Shown here in pieces: positions 54,351 to 62,985 of a stretch of 64,000 nt of DNA. Location: the NCBI GenBank assembly GCA_964640665.1, contig CAZXHT010000013.1, positions 1 to 64,000 on the forward strand. Reading direction: 5' to 3'. Both the position numbers and the translations under genes were made by a program. A model generated the notes under the pieces. The model saw only the letters and a list, made by a program, of their open reading frames with translations, made no database searches and had not been told where the DNA came from. Source of the DNA: DATKYQ01 sp964640665 (lineage in GTDB: Bacteria > Myxococcota > B64-G9). Position 1 is the first letter of the stretch, and each line of letters starts with the position of its first letter.

Positions 54351-55352
54351 TTATTCGGAACTGCATGTGTTCTCGAAAAACACGCCATCACCGCAAAATA
54401 CATCGTTGCCATCGTCGAACAGCTTGCAACCGACTGCATACTCCGGCGCCCCCGGGCCGGTCCAGACGCCAAACAGATCATAATCTGAACTTATGCTCTC
54501 GTCCCTCCACTCTAGGCCATCGTAACGAACGATGGTTCCCATGTCACCGACGGCGACGACATCGGTGGCGGAACGCCCGGAAATTGAGTACAGACCGTAC
54601 CCAGGGACTTCGACATGCGACCATTCGTTTCCATTGAAGTGGTACAGATCACCGCCCCCGCTTACGTATACATCGTCCGTGCCCGAGCCCCAGACAGCAT
54701 TGAACCTTGCATATTCTTCGGTAATGAGAACCTCCTCCCAACTTGAGCCGTCGTAATGCAACACCCTACCAACAGAAGTGGGATCGCTTTCGTATCCCAC
54801 GGCGTAGACATCCGTTCCGGAGCTTCCCCAGATGGCTTCGAGAAAATGGTATCTGGCAGTAGATTGAGGTGTTTCCATTTCTGTCCATGAAACACCGTCG
54901 CAGTGAAATATCCTGGATTCCCATACGGTGGCGGCAAATACATCTCTGTTGGAGGCTCCCCAGATAGCGGAAAACGCCGGGCTGCCTTCCATCATCTCTG
55001 TCCAGCCGGTTCCATTGAAGTGAAGTATGCCGTTGTAATGAGCAATAAAAATGTCATCATCTGATGTCGCCCAGATGCCGTAACCGGAAGGAGATATTGT
55101 TCCGATGGAATTGCTTTGCCAATCATTTCCATCGAAACACAATAATTGCCCGCCAGAAATTACGTATATGCATTTCTTGGGGATGCCCCAAATTGAATGG
55201 AGTTCTCCCCTCCGAAATGATTTCCGAACTACCCAACAGCTATCTTCCCTACATCCTGTTACTAATATTCCTTCAAATATCATCAGTATTGTCACAAGAA
55301 ACAGAGCCCTAAGAAACAAGAGAAAAGTGTCTGTATTTGCTTTATTCTTCAT
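54351..55352 (-). CDS. Beta-propeller lipoprotein
   Basis: The 333-residue lipoprotein has lipobox ILVTGC (Cys34) after an unusually long N-terminal hydrophobic region. About six repeats of the type IWG-S/A-S-x-x-DVYA-x-G-x-ILHYDG-x-x-W follow (AIWGASNRDVFAATVWES, AIWGSSGTDVYAVGYE, AVWGSGTDDVYVSGGGDLYH). They form a propeller of the kind common in secreted myxobacterial proteins. Codon use is AT-richer than in neighbouring genes (one 60-nt stretch is about 43% GC). Its start overlaps the stop of the nuclease-like gene (ATGA). Function unknown. Confidence 0.8.
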   Translation of the reverse strand: MKNKANTDTFLLFLRALFLVTILMIFEGILVTGCREDSCWVVRKSFRRGELHSIWGIPKKCIYVISGGQLLCFDGNDWQSNSIGTISPSGYGIWATSDDDIFIAHYNGILHFNGTGWTEMMEGSPAFSAIWGASNRDVFAATVWESRIFHCDGVSWTEMETPQSTARYHFLEAIWGSSGTDVYAVGYESDPTSVGRVLHYDGSSWEEVLITEEYARFNAVWGSGTDDVYVSGGGDLYHFNGNEWSHVEVPGYGLYSISGRSATDVVAVGDMGTIVRYDGLEWRDESISSDYDLFGVWTGPGAPEYAVGCKLFDDGNDVFCGDGVFFENTCSSE

Positions 55353-57835
55353 GGTTCCTGATGTGTACGTATCACAACCATTGCTGGGCTGTGATCCGAG
55401 TAAATCTGACGCTCTCCGCGAACGCGGTAGCCAAAAACTCCTTTAGAATATTCTTCATCGAATGGGGCGCCAATCGGCGGATCCACGTAATCGGGTTGCA
55501 CGACGTCAAGCAAACTGTCGTATTCCCAGGCTTCCGGTATTCCTACCAACACCTTGTCAAACCAACCACAATCCGATTGCGGCGCATCCACAAAATAATT
55601 TTCGAGGTAAGTTGAAACAGCATCGCATCCGCCGAAACAGTCAGAAAGTTGCGTATTCATGTCCCCGGCGAAGACTGGAGGGTAGATTCCGTTCAATCTC
55701 TCCTGGGTGGGTGTCGCATCCAGATAGGTCAAGAGATCGCCCCTGAAGGTCCGCTGCCTGTCTTTGATCCAATCCATGGAACGGCCGAGACCGCAGGGAT
55801 TTGGCGGATGAGTGTTGTACAAGCTGAAGAAGTAGCCCGAGCCTCTAGGAAACTCGAAGATCGCTCTGGATACGTCGGCGTTGCGGCTGTTGCCGCTCTT
55901 GGTAAGACAGTCGCTGTAGTCATAATGACCAAACTCGTAGTACTCCTCCAGTCCCCACGACCACTCATAGCATCCATAAGGAAGATCGCCTGGCTCCAGT
56001 GGATAGGAGGGAATAAAAAGCACCTGCTCCGAATCGTAGATTATCGCATTTCCCTCCCATTCGTTCCCGAAACATACCGCGCCCACATGGGATTTCAGCG
56101 TGGTGGCTATGTGATACCGCCCACCTTGAGGCCACAGATGCTGCTGGATGCTTTGCAGCAACTGTCTCAACCAGGTTCCCCTGCTAATATCCTCACAATT
56201 TGTGCACACTGCCTCCCAGCAACCCTCGGAATCGTGGTAAACCTCCTGGACGGCGATAATAGCCGGCCTGTAGACCGCCACGATGTCACGGGCAAAGTTG
56301 TCCAGCCGCACCCTCCAATTAATGGCCCCCGGTGGCGGCCTGGGCCAGAAGTCGTAGCAGTACTCGGGCCACTGCTGGAGGCATTCTTCCGACTGGCAGA
56401 TATCAGGATCTCCCCCGTCAAGCCAGCAGGGGAAACATTCGGCCGGCCAGGGAGGCTCCTGGCATTCGGGCGGGACATCCGGGACGCCAATGTAGTTGTG
56501 GCTATATGCATTGTAAGTGACGATCTTGATCTCCTTCGGCGCGGGCGGAAAAGCGTACACACGGAGACTGTCGGCGCCAAGCCAAACGCCGCCGGACCCG
56601 TAGGCGTTGACATTCAGGCTCGACTGGTATCCCACCGATCCGGCCTGGATCCGATCGGTATCGATAGGCAAGCTGACGACGACGTTCATGGCCCTCACTG
56701 CTGGAACTCCGAGAGCGGCCAGATCAAACGCGAATGGAATATCCGTCTCCCGGCCTTCGGGACCAACCGAACTGAGCGACACCACTTCAGGCGTGACCTC
56801 CACCAAGACGTAGGGGCTGTCCAGGCTGTCATCTTTCTCAAGCTGCCCGTACCAGTCGTCGGCACTGTCAGAGGGGAACGGAAAAGGTTCATGAAAAGGG
56901 AAAAGGATGCGTACATGAGAAGTTGTGAACTCAAGATCGAGGGTATCAGCAAGAGCATTACCAAACCAATCCATGGTGGGCGGTAGCCCCTTAGACTCAG
57001 AAGCGACATTATCGCCGATAATGTCCAGAGAAAATGTCTGACCTGGTGATAGACCCTGTACCGAATCGCTCTCAATACCCACGACACCGAAAGTAGCCGC
57101 GGTCAGGTATCTGAAATTGAAGCCCAAAAGAGGACTTGGCAGAAAATTCACAAAGCCCATCGGTCGATCGAAAAAAAGTTTTATTCTGTAATGGGGTTCA
57201 AGCCATTTGGCCCCGTTGAGGTAACCTTCCAGGTTGTGGAAAGCGACTTGGGGCCTTTCCCGTGGAGAATCCTCGGAGACTATTTCCAAATAGACATCCA
57301 CATCGTCGGCGAGGTGATGCCCCTCCCGCGATTCCAGCGGAGAGCCTCCATTTTTCAGAATCCGTAAAAGATATTTGGCAGGGGTCAGCAACGAGGAATT
57401 GGCAGAGAGCCGGAGCCAGTCGGAAAACCCCATGTTGAAGTCAGCGCTTCCCGGCCGGCAGACGCTGCTGGTGTAGCAGAGCCACTCGGCAGAGGTGAAC
57501 AAATTGCCGACGTCAATCCTTCGGGAGGGGTCGGAAAAGTCGCATTCGGTCTCTCCCGGCTCCAGCCGACACATGGCGAGATCGTCGGTCACATTAAAAC
57601 TCTCTTTGCTTACGGGCCTTAGAAAGAATATCTCAAAAGAAGAGAAAAGGGAAGGCCGGAGAATCGACTGCGAGGCCGGCACCGTGTAATCCACCAGGTT
57701 GCTGGAGATGGGGTTGCGGGGAATTTCCCCTGGCCCGCAGCCGGGAATTTCGCAGGCGGAAAAAGATGGAAGGACCAGAAGCAAAAACGGAATCCACAGA
57801 GTAAGACGCCTTGCATGACCAGTTTTTTCTCTCAT
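55349..57835 (-). CDS. Endonuclease/exonuclease/phosphatase-fold (DNase I-like) lipoprotein
   Basis: The 828-residue lipoprotein has lipobox PSFSAC (Cys28). An N-terminal region of about 430 residues has no recognised domain, but its strand pattern suggests Ig-like folds. The C-terminal DNase I-fold domain has IKIVTYNAYSHNYIGV (Asn), RPAIIAVQEVYHDSEG (Glu), NAIIYDSEQVL, FAGDMNTQLSDCFG (Asp, Asn) and YSDHSPAMVVI (Asp-His). These are the metal and catalytic residues of the family, which cleaves DNA, RNA or phospho- and sphingolipids; which of these applies cannot be told. Several Cys suggest an extracellular location. It lies in the middle of the operon 59228-54351, 13 nt after the HEAT protein. 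Confidence 0.85.
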   Translation of the reverse strand: MREKTGHARRLTLWIPFLLLVLPSFSACEIPGCGPGEIPRNPISSNLVDYTVPASQSILRPSLFSSFEIFFLRPVSKESFNVTDDLAMCRLEPGETECDFSDPSRRIDVGNLFTSAEWLCYTSSVCRPGSADFNMGFSDWLRLSANSSLLTPAKYLLRILKNGGSPLESREGHHLADDVDVYLEIVSEDSPRERPQVAFHNLEGYLNGAKWLEPHYRIKLFFDRPMGFVNFLPSPLLGFNFRYLTAATFGVVGIESDSVQGLSPGQTFSLDIIGDNVASESKGLPPTMDWFGNALADTLDLEFTTSHVRILFPFHEPFPFPSDSADDWYGQLEKDDSLDSPYVLVEVTPEVVSLSSVGPEGRETDIPFAFDLAALGVPAVRAMNVVVSLPIDTDRIQAGSVGYQSSLNVNAYGSGGVWLGADSLRVYAFPPAPKEIKIVTYNAYSHNYIGVPDVPPECQEPPWPAECFPCWLDGGDPDICQSEECLQQWPEYCYDFWPRPPPGAINWRVRLDNFARDIVAVYRPAIIAVQEVYHDSEGCWEAVCTNCEDISRGTWLRQLLQSIQQHLWPQGGRYHIATTLKSHVGAVCFGNEWEGNAIIYDSEQVLFIPSYPLEPGDLPYGCYEWSWGLEEYYEFGHYDYSDCLTKSGNSRNADVSRAIFEFPRGSGYFFSLYNTHPPNPCGLGRSMDWIKDRQRTFRGDLLTYLDATPTQERLNGIYPPVFAGDMNTQLSDCFGGCDAVSTYLENYFVDAPQSDCGWFDKVLVGIPEAWEYDSLLDVVQPDYVDPPIGAPFDEEYSKGVFGYRVRGERQIYSDHSPAMVVIRTHQEP

Positions 57836-57848
57836 GACCAGCCCCTCC

Positions 57849-59228
57849 CTATTTGCTTAACAGATCGAGCAATTCCTGAAGTCGTCTGAGATACTCTGCC
57901 CTGGCTTGTCCCATGTCGCCGGGGTTTCCAACCGAGTGATCCTGGCCGGCAATACGGGTGGCCGCACGCGTAACCTGCAGATTCACACCCAATATTGCCG
58001 CCTCGTGCTGCTGGCAGTCTATGGCCAGCGGCTTATCGTTGCATATCCCGGGCTGCGGTGGATTGTTGGGGCCGTCCTCGAGGAAGTCGTCAAGGCAATC
58101 CAGCGCCACCTGACTTTGCATAAAACCCATCGCCCGCGTCGCAGCGGCCTTTACAATAAAGTCCTCGTCATCGAAAAGCAGCAGGCAGAGGGCAGCCACA
58201 ACGTCCGCTCGCACGCCTATGGCAGGATCAAATCGAACAGCTTCCCCGAGCGCCCCGGCAGCCAGGGCGCGGGAGAGGTTATCTTCGCTTGATTGCGCCA
58301 GAGCCAGTAATCGGTCGGTGGCCTTCGGCTCCGGGGTTTCGTTGAGCTGCTTTAGACACCTCCTTTGGTCGGAAAGCGAAATCTCGTCCAGACGAAAGAG
58401 GAGCTTGTAGGCCGATCGCTTGCGGTAGCGCCAGTCTGTATTGGTCAAATCTGAAATCAGAACCTCGGTAGGCGTGGCCACCAGGAAAATTGAAGATGTC
58501 CTGGCTGCATTTCCCATGCGGTCGGAGATGGAGGCGGAGATGCCGTTCAGACCCTCCTCCAGGTAGTCGTCGATACCCACCTGCCAGGCAGCCTCACCGC
58601 TGCCCACCTGGAAGCGCGTGGTGACGCCAGAGCCATTGATTTCTATCTGGAGGCTTTCGAGATCCACACCCACACCGTCGTCGTGGTAGTAGACCCGCAG
58701 CAAGGGAAGGTCCGTGTCGAGAATTTCTCCATTGGCTGGTTGTATCGAAACCAGCGGCGGTTCCCGATCCTCGGCCAGAAAGCGAATCTCGACGGTGATG
58801 AACGAGCCGGGATTTGAGGCCAGCCGCACGGCAAGATCGTGCGAGCCAGCCAAGACAACGTGTGGCGCGGTTATCTCGCCCGCCACCTGCGAGAAGGCCT
58901 CCGGTCCGATGACCTGGACGCCGTCTATCGATATCCAGGCGGCTGAAATCCTTTTCCCGTGAGGAGGATCTCCAGTGCCGTTAGTGACGAGAACACAGAC
59001 CTCGCCCTTTGCAGGCACCTCGAAGCCGGCCGTCTCTACTTGAGGCTTTCCCGTTGAGCGCCTGAATTCGGCCGGGCCGAACACCGTCTTGGTGACATCG
59101 AGAAGCGAGCAGGCGCTCGGGTGGCTGTCTTTTGAAAGCGCTGTTTGGCCATTATCATTATTTTGCAGGCAACCGGAAAAAATCAATCCAACAGCCACCA
59201 ACGCTATGCTTCTGTAAAATATCTTCAT
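57849..59228 (-). CDS. Lipoprotein with Ig-like and HEAT-like repeats
   Basis: The 459-residue lipoprotein has lipobox VGLIFSGC (Cys20). A polar N-terminal region and an Ig-like domain follow (PPLVSIQPANGEILDTDLPL, VDLESLQIEINGSGV, GISASISDRMGNAARTSSIF), then alpha-helical HEAT-type repeats (SSEDNLSRALAAGALGEAVR, EDFIVKAAATRAMGFMQS). ATG 59228 was chosen since GGAGAGGGG lies upstream and a signal peptide follows; the frame is open to 59297. It is the first gene of a three-gene operon, with a promoter at 59407-59437 and a 170-nt leader. Function unknown; HEAT repeats suggest a binding scaffold. Confidence 0.8.
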   Translation of the reverse strand: MKIFYRSIALVAVGLIFSGCLQNNDNGQTALSKDSHPSACSLLDVTKTVFGPAEFRRSTGKPQVETAGFEVPAKGEVCVLVTNGTGDPPHGKRISAAWISIDGVQVIGPEAFSQVAGEITAPHVVLAGSHDLAVRLASNPGSFITVEIRFLAEDREPPLVSIQPANGEILDTDLPLLRVYYHDDGVGVDLESLQIEINGSGVTTRFQVGSGEAAWQVGIDDYLEEGLNGISASISDRMGNAARTSSIFLVATPTEVLISDLTNTDWRYRKRSAYKLLFRLDEISLSDQRRCLKQLNETPEPKATDRLLALAQSSEDNLSRALAAGALGEAVRFDPAIGVRADVVAALCLLLFDDEDFIVKAAATRAMGFMQSQVALDCLDDFLEDGPNNPPQPGICNDKPLAIDCQQHEAAILGVNLQVTRAATRIAGQDHSVGNPGDMGQARAEYLRRLQELLDLLSK

Positions 59229-59342
59229 TCCGCACCCCCTCTCCAGGGTAAAAAAATGCCGCCAGGCCATTAGCCCGTGCGGCTTTCCCCTCGCCATTTT
59301 CGGCAGCTCATCTCACCCTCCCGGGGGTTCTGAGCTTTGCGC

Positions 59343-59363
59343 CCCGGGTCTTTAGAACCCGGG
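59343..59363 (-). other. Hairpin in the leader of the 59228 operon
   Basis: CCCGGGT (59343-59349) and ACCCGGG (59357-59363) form a perfect 7-bp stem with a 7-nt loop, in the predicted 5' untranslated region between the promoter (59407-59437) and ATG 59228. No U-run follows it in the transcript direction, so it is more likely a leader structure or operator than a terminator. No riboswitch class was recognised. Confidence 0.4.
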
Positions 59364-59406
59364 TTGCCCTTTCGAACGGCTCTGCTCTCTAAGACTTCTA
59401 AAAGCA

Positions 59407-59437
59407 ATTATACAAAAAAAAAAAGCGATTTTGTCAA
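59407..59437 (-). promoter_or_regulatory. Sigma-70-type promoter with 11-T tract in the spacer
   Basis: On the minus strand TTGACA (59437-59432) and TATAAT (59412-59407) are both perfect matches to the consensus hexamers, 19 nt apart. The spacer contains a run of 11 T (59424-59414). A 17-nt spacer is optimal, so loss of one or two T would strengthen the promoter, making slipped-strand control possible. It faces the HEAT/nuclease/propeller operon, about 180 nt upstream of ATG 59228. Confidence 0.65.
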
Positions 59438-59766
59438 TGAGCGAGTTGCGATCGAGGGTGGACAGGCCAACAGATTGTGACCCACCCCGATGGCAGTTCT
59501 GCGAGGCTCCGACCAGGGCTGATGCATGGCGTGCCATGAAGGCTGTCTTGGCTGGGAATTCTCGCATTCGCCGGTCCCGGTGACTTGAAAGTGGGTTTGG
59601 CCAACGAGACGATCGGCTCGGCTTGCATCGCCTGGAACTGACGGGCATGCACACCATAGAAGCCAGATACTTGCATGATTACCGAGAGGCCGAAAAAGCT
59701 TCGCAACCTCCACACCTGCCCTGACTCGTTGAAAAGTTACAGCCAGGTCGATCGAGGGCCGATATC
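59438..59766. other. Non-coding interval with no convincing gene
   Basis: About 330 bp between the promoter above and the end of the trypsin-like gene. In a 220-bp part (59434-59657) all three minus-strand frames are free of stops, and short frames start with ATG near 59713-59715, but none has a ribosome site, codon bias or recognisable family. It may be a structured RNA, a degenerate gene or mobile-element remnant. No tRNA-like clover or terminator was recognised. Confidence 0.4.
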
Positions 59767-60519
59767 TCAGGGTTTTTCCGAAGAAGCCCCGACTTTTTTC
59801 AGATAGGCCGAGATCGGCTCGGCGAAGCTCAGGCCCAGCCAGGAGCCTCCCCTCGCCAGGTTGAAGCGCAACACTCCGATCACTCGTCCCTGGCCGTCAA
59901 TCAGCGGCCCGCCGCTGCAACCGTCGGCCACGAAGGCGTCGGTCACCAGCAGGTTGTCGACAGGTTGATCCTCGTAGATGATCTTGCGCCCGTTGCCGGC
60001 CACATGACCCGAGCTTACCGCAGGGGTCACATCCCTGAACACGTCCACGTACGGAAAACCTACTGCCATGACCCGTTCGCCAAGGCGTGGCGCGCCCGGG
60101 GCCAAGGGCAGCGGTTCGGTCTTGCCTGCATCGACTAATAAAGTAGCCAGGTCTACGTCCCTGTAGATTTTCAACGGGCGTGCCTGGAGCGGCTTTCCGT
60201 CCCTGAAGACCACGATGTTGCGCGGGTCGTCGACACCCGAGAGAACGTGGGCGCAGGTCAGGATCAATCCGCGCTCGTCGATGAAGAAACCGGTGCCGTA
60301 CTCGAAGCTTTCCTTCAATTTATCAGCCTGCGCCTGCTCGGAAACCTTGACCCGGATCTGGACCACCGAGCGCAGCAATCGATCGAGATCGAGGTTGTCT
60401 TTCTGATCGGAGGCGATCACCCTGGGCTGAGGCTCGGGGCAACGGCAAGGCTGCCTGCCGGCAGCGCAGGCGCTTACAAAAAGTCCCGCCGAAAGAAAGA
60501 TGATCGTTCTTATCAACAT
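59767..60519 (-). CDS. Trypsin-like (DegP-type, without PDZ) serine protease lipoprotein
   Basis: The 250-residue lipoprotein has lipobox FVSAC (Cys18). The protease domain has His91 in ILTCAHVLSG, Asp123 in YRDVDLATLLVDAG and Ser202 in FVADGCSGGPLIDGQGRVIG, plus the TGFFIDERG N-terminal strand. There is no PDZ domain, so it is smaller than DegP or DegS (about 350-480). It probably degrades or processes envelope proteins. ATG 60519 has GGAG upstream; an upstream ATG at 60540 is possible. It lies 25 nt after the RND gene, so the two are probably co-transcribed. Confidence 0.9.
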   Translation of the reverse strand: MLIRTIIFLSAGLFVSACAAGRQPCRCPEPQPRVIASDQKDNLDLDRLLRSVVQIRVKVSEQAQADKLKESFEYGTGFFIDERGLILTCAHVLSGVDDPRNIVVFRDGKPLQARPLKIYRDVDLATLLVDAGKTEPLPLAPGAPRLGERVMAVGFPYVDVFRDVTPAVSSGHVAGNGRKIIYEDQPVDNLLVTDAFVADGCSGGPLIDGQGRVIGVLRFNLARGGSWLGLSFAEPISAYLKKVGASSEKP

Positions 60520-60544
60520 GCCTGCTCCACGGGATCTCAACTTC

Positions 60545-62980
60545 TCAGTCGGCGGACTTGCCGAACAGGAAACGCGGCTTGATCAGCGCCACAACGGCCG
60601 GCAGCAAAATGAGGCCGCCGAGCATGGAAACTATCATCCAGAACAGCAGCAGGATGCCCATGTCGGCCTGGAAGCGCAGGAAAGAGAACGACCAGAAGAA
60701 CACGCCGAAGACCATGGTCGAGGCGGTAAACAGGACGGCCTTACCGGCCGTGGTCAGCGCGGTGATGATCGACATCGACACGTTGCCGCATAGGCGAAAC
60801 TCTTCCTGGATACGCCCGATGATGTACAGTCCGTAGTCGACCCCGAGACCGACCCCCACGGCCACGACCGGCAGCACGTTGACGTCGAGCCCGATGCCCA
60901 TCGCTCCCATCAGGGCGTAGGTCAGGTAGTTGGAGACGAACAGCGGCAAGAGAAACAGAATGCCCGCTAAAATCGAGCGGTAGGCCAGGGCACAGAAGAG
61001 AAAGATGATCCCGAAGGCCAGCATCGTCACGGTGGCCTGGTGGACCGTGACCTCTTCGTTGATCGCGGCCAGCAAGCCACCGTACCCGCCGGCCAGGCGC
61101 AGGCGGGCCCCGCCGGGACGCAGTTTCTCAAAAAAGTCCCATGCCAGGGAGAGTTGCTCGCCGACATCGTCCTCTTGCAGGCTCTCTTCGAAAAGCCCGG
61201 CGGCGTCGGCCAGGCCTTGGCTGTCGAGTTTCAGAAGCGAGTGGGTGGCGATGAAGTTTTTGGCACGAGCGACAACTCGGCGCAGTGTCTCGCCGCGGTG
61301 ATCGCGCAGGTAGAGGGTGATATTGGCGTTCTGGCTGTCGATGGTCACGAAGCGCACCAGGTCGCCCGGCTCTGAAGAGCTGTAGATCATCTCGAGGAAG
61401 AAACCCGAGTCGCGCGGGTTTTCGGGTATCAGCTCCCAGCGCGGATCGCCGCCGTGCAGGATGGAAATGATGCCCGGCAGCAGATCGGCCAGCGATGAGG
61501 TGGCCCCCACCTCGGGAATGCCTTCCATGTAGCGCTGGAAGGCCTCCATTGTCCTGAGCACCTTCGGGTTCTTGATCGCATCGCGGCTGTCGCCCTCGAC
61601 GACAACTGTGAACTCCTCGGTGTTGCGGAACTTCTCGGCGATGCGATCGGTATCGCGGTTGTACTTCGAGCTGGGCCAGAGCATCGGCGTGCCGGGATTA
61701 ACATCGCCCACAACCAGGGTGCGGGCGAACAGGAAACCGGCTGCCAGCACAACCAGGGTGACCGCCAAGATCACCCGGCGCTGCTTGCCCAGGCACCAGC
61801 CGGCCACCCGGGCCAGGAGCCGCTCGACGGGAACCTGCTTCTCGCGCTTCTTTATCTTGGGCGCAGGCAGGAAGGACAGCAGTACCGGATTTAAGATCAT
61901 GTCGCTTACTATAATTGACAGCACCCAGAAACCGCCCATCACGGCCAGCTTCTGCAAGAGCGGAATGGGCGTCAGAAGCACCAACGACACTCCGGCCGCG
62001 TCGGTAACGATGGCCACGAACCCGGGTTTCAACAAACCGGCGAAGGTGGCTACGGCCGCGGCCTGCTTGTCGTGGTTTTTTACGTACTCCTCGATGTAGC
62101 GCTCGACGAGTTGCACCGAGTGGGACAGCGCTCGGGCGCTGATTATGAAGGGCACAACGATCACCAACGGATCGAAGTTGTAGCCCAGCACGCCCAGGAA
62201 ACCGTAGCCCCAGATCGCGGAGACCACGGCCGTGCCGACAGGTACCAGCACCCCGCGCAGGTCACGAAAGTACAAAAGCAGCACCAATAGAATCGAGCCG
62301 ATCGTCAGGGCAAACAACCAGATCAACTGCGAGTAGTTGCTCATGATCGTGCCCAGCAAAATAGGCCGCCCGATGACCTCGACTCGGGTATTGCCATCGC
62401 GCTCCGCGGCAACGATCTTCTCGATCTCCTCATAGGCCCGGCGGGGATTCAGCTTCTTCTCGAAGAAGCCGGCCACGATCAAGGTGGCCTTGTCATCCAG
62501 CGACACCAGGCTGCCGTGGATCCGGCGGTTGGTGTAGATGCGCTGCCTGAGTGTCTCGATCTCCTGCTTGGTCTTCGGCACCTTGGGCCACATGATCGGC
62601 ACGGCCCTGAAGCCGCGCTCGGCATCGACCTTCAACTCCTTGACCTTGCGCTGGGCCAGAGACAAGACCTGGTAGTTGTTGACGCCATCAAGAAGTTCCA
62701 GCTTCTTGGTTATCCGCCGCACCTTCTGCAAGAACTCCTCGTTGAAGATGTCGCCCTGCTCGACCTCGAGTTGGATGACCACCCGGCTGGCGCCGCCGAA
62801 GATGTCTGAGTACTTCTTGAAGGTCTCAACGTAGGGATGTGTCGATGGGAAGAGATCGATAGTCGGGCTCTCAACGCGCACCCCGGCCGCCTCGTAGGCG
62901 AAGAAGGCCGTCAGCGCCAACACGGTGATCAGCGCCGGCACGCGGAAGCGCATCAGCAGCAGTCCCAACTTTTTCGACAC
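60545..62980 (-). CDS. MMPL/RND family membrane transporter
   Basis: The 811-residue protein has the RND arrangement: an N-terminal helix, a large periplasmic loop (about 40-225), a group of helices with IWLFALTIGSILLVLLLYFR and GYNFDPLVIVVPFIISARAL, then a second helix (RRVILAVTLVVLAAGFLFAR), loop and group (SILAGILFLLPLFVSNYLTY; VLPVVAVGVGLGVDYGLYII). The GVDYGLY motif and conserved Asp are typical of MMPL exporters, which move lipids or hydrophobic compounds. GTG 62980 has AGGGAGGTG upstream, better than ATG 63010. It follows the YCF48-type protein directly (5-nt gap), a known arrangement with such transporters. Confidence 0.9.
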   Translation of the reverse strand: MSKKLGLLLMRFRVPALITVLALTAFFAYEAAGVRVESPTIDLFPSTHPYVETFKKYSDIFGGASRVVIQLEVEQGDIFNEEFLQKVRRITKKLELLDGVNNYQVLSLAQRKVKELKVDAERGFRAVPIMWPKVPKTKQEIETLRQRIYTNRRIHGSLVSLDDKATLIVAGFFEKKLNPRRAYEEIEKIVAAERDGNTRVEVIGRPILLGTIMSNYSQLIWLFALTIGSILLVLLLYFRDLRGVLVPVGTAVVSAIWGYGFLGVLGYNFDPLVIVVPFIISARALSHSVQLVERYIEEYVKNHDKQAAAVATFAGLLKPGFVAIVTDAAGVSLVLLTPIPLLQKLAVMGGFWVLSIIVSDMILNPVLLSFLPAPKIKKREKQVPVERLLARVAGWCLGKQRRVILAVTLVVLAAGFLFARTLVVGDVNPGTPMLWPSSKYNRDTDRIAEKFRNTEEFTVVVEGDSRDAIKNPKVLRTMEAFQRYMEGIPEVGATSSLADLLPGIISILHGGDPRWELIPENPRDSGFFLEMIYSSSEPGDLVRFVTIDSQNANITLYLRDHRGETLRRVVARAKNFIATHSLLKLDSQGLADAAGLFEESLQEDDVGEQLSLAWDFFEKLRPGGARLRLAGGYGGLLAAINEEVTVHQATVTMLAFGIIFLFCALAYRSILAGILFLLPLFVSNYLTYALMGAMGIGLDVNVLPVVAVGVGLGVDYGLYIIGRIQEEFRLCGNVSMSIITALTTAGKAVLFTASTMVFGVFFWSFSFLRFQADMGILLLFWMIVSMLGGLILLPAVVALIKPRFLFGKSAD

Positions 62981-62985
62981 GCCGC

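Noticed and set aside
55649..56986. A 445-codon open frame on the plus strand
   Set aside because: It is antisense to the DNase I-fold gene, which has clear catalytic motifs; the translated text has no domain pattern.
59352..59657. Small minus-strand protein of about 101 residues
   Set aside because: It overlaps the promoter and leader of the lipoprotein operon, has no ribosome site, and competes with two equally open frames.
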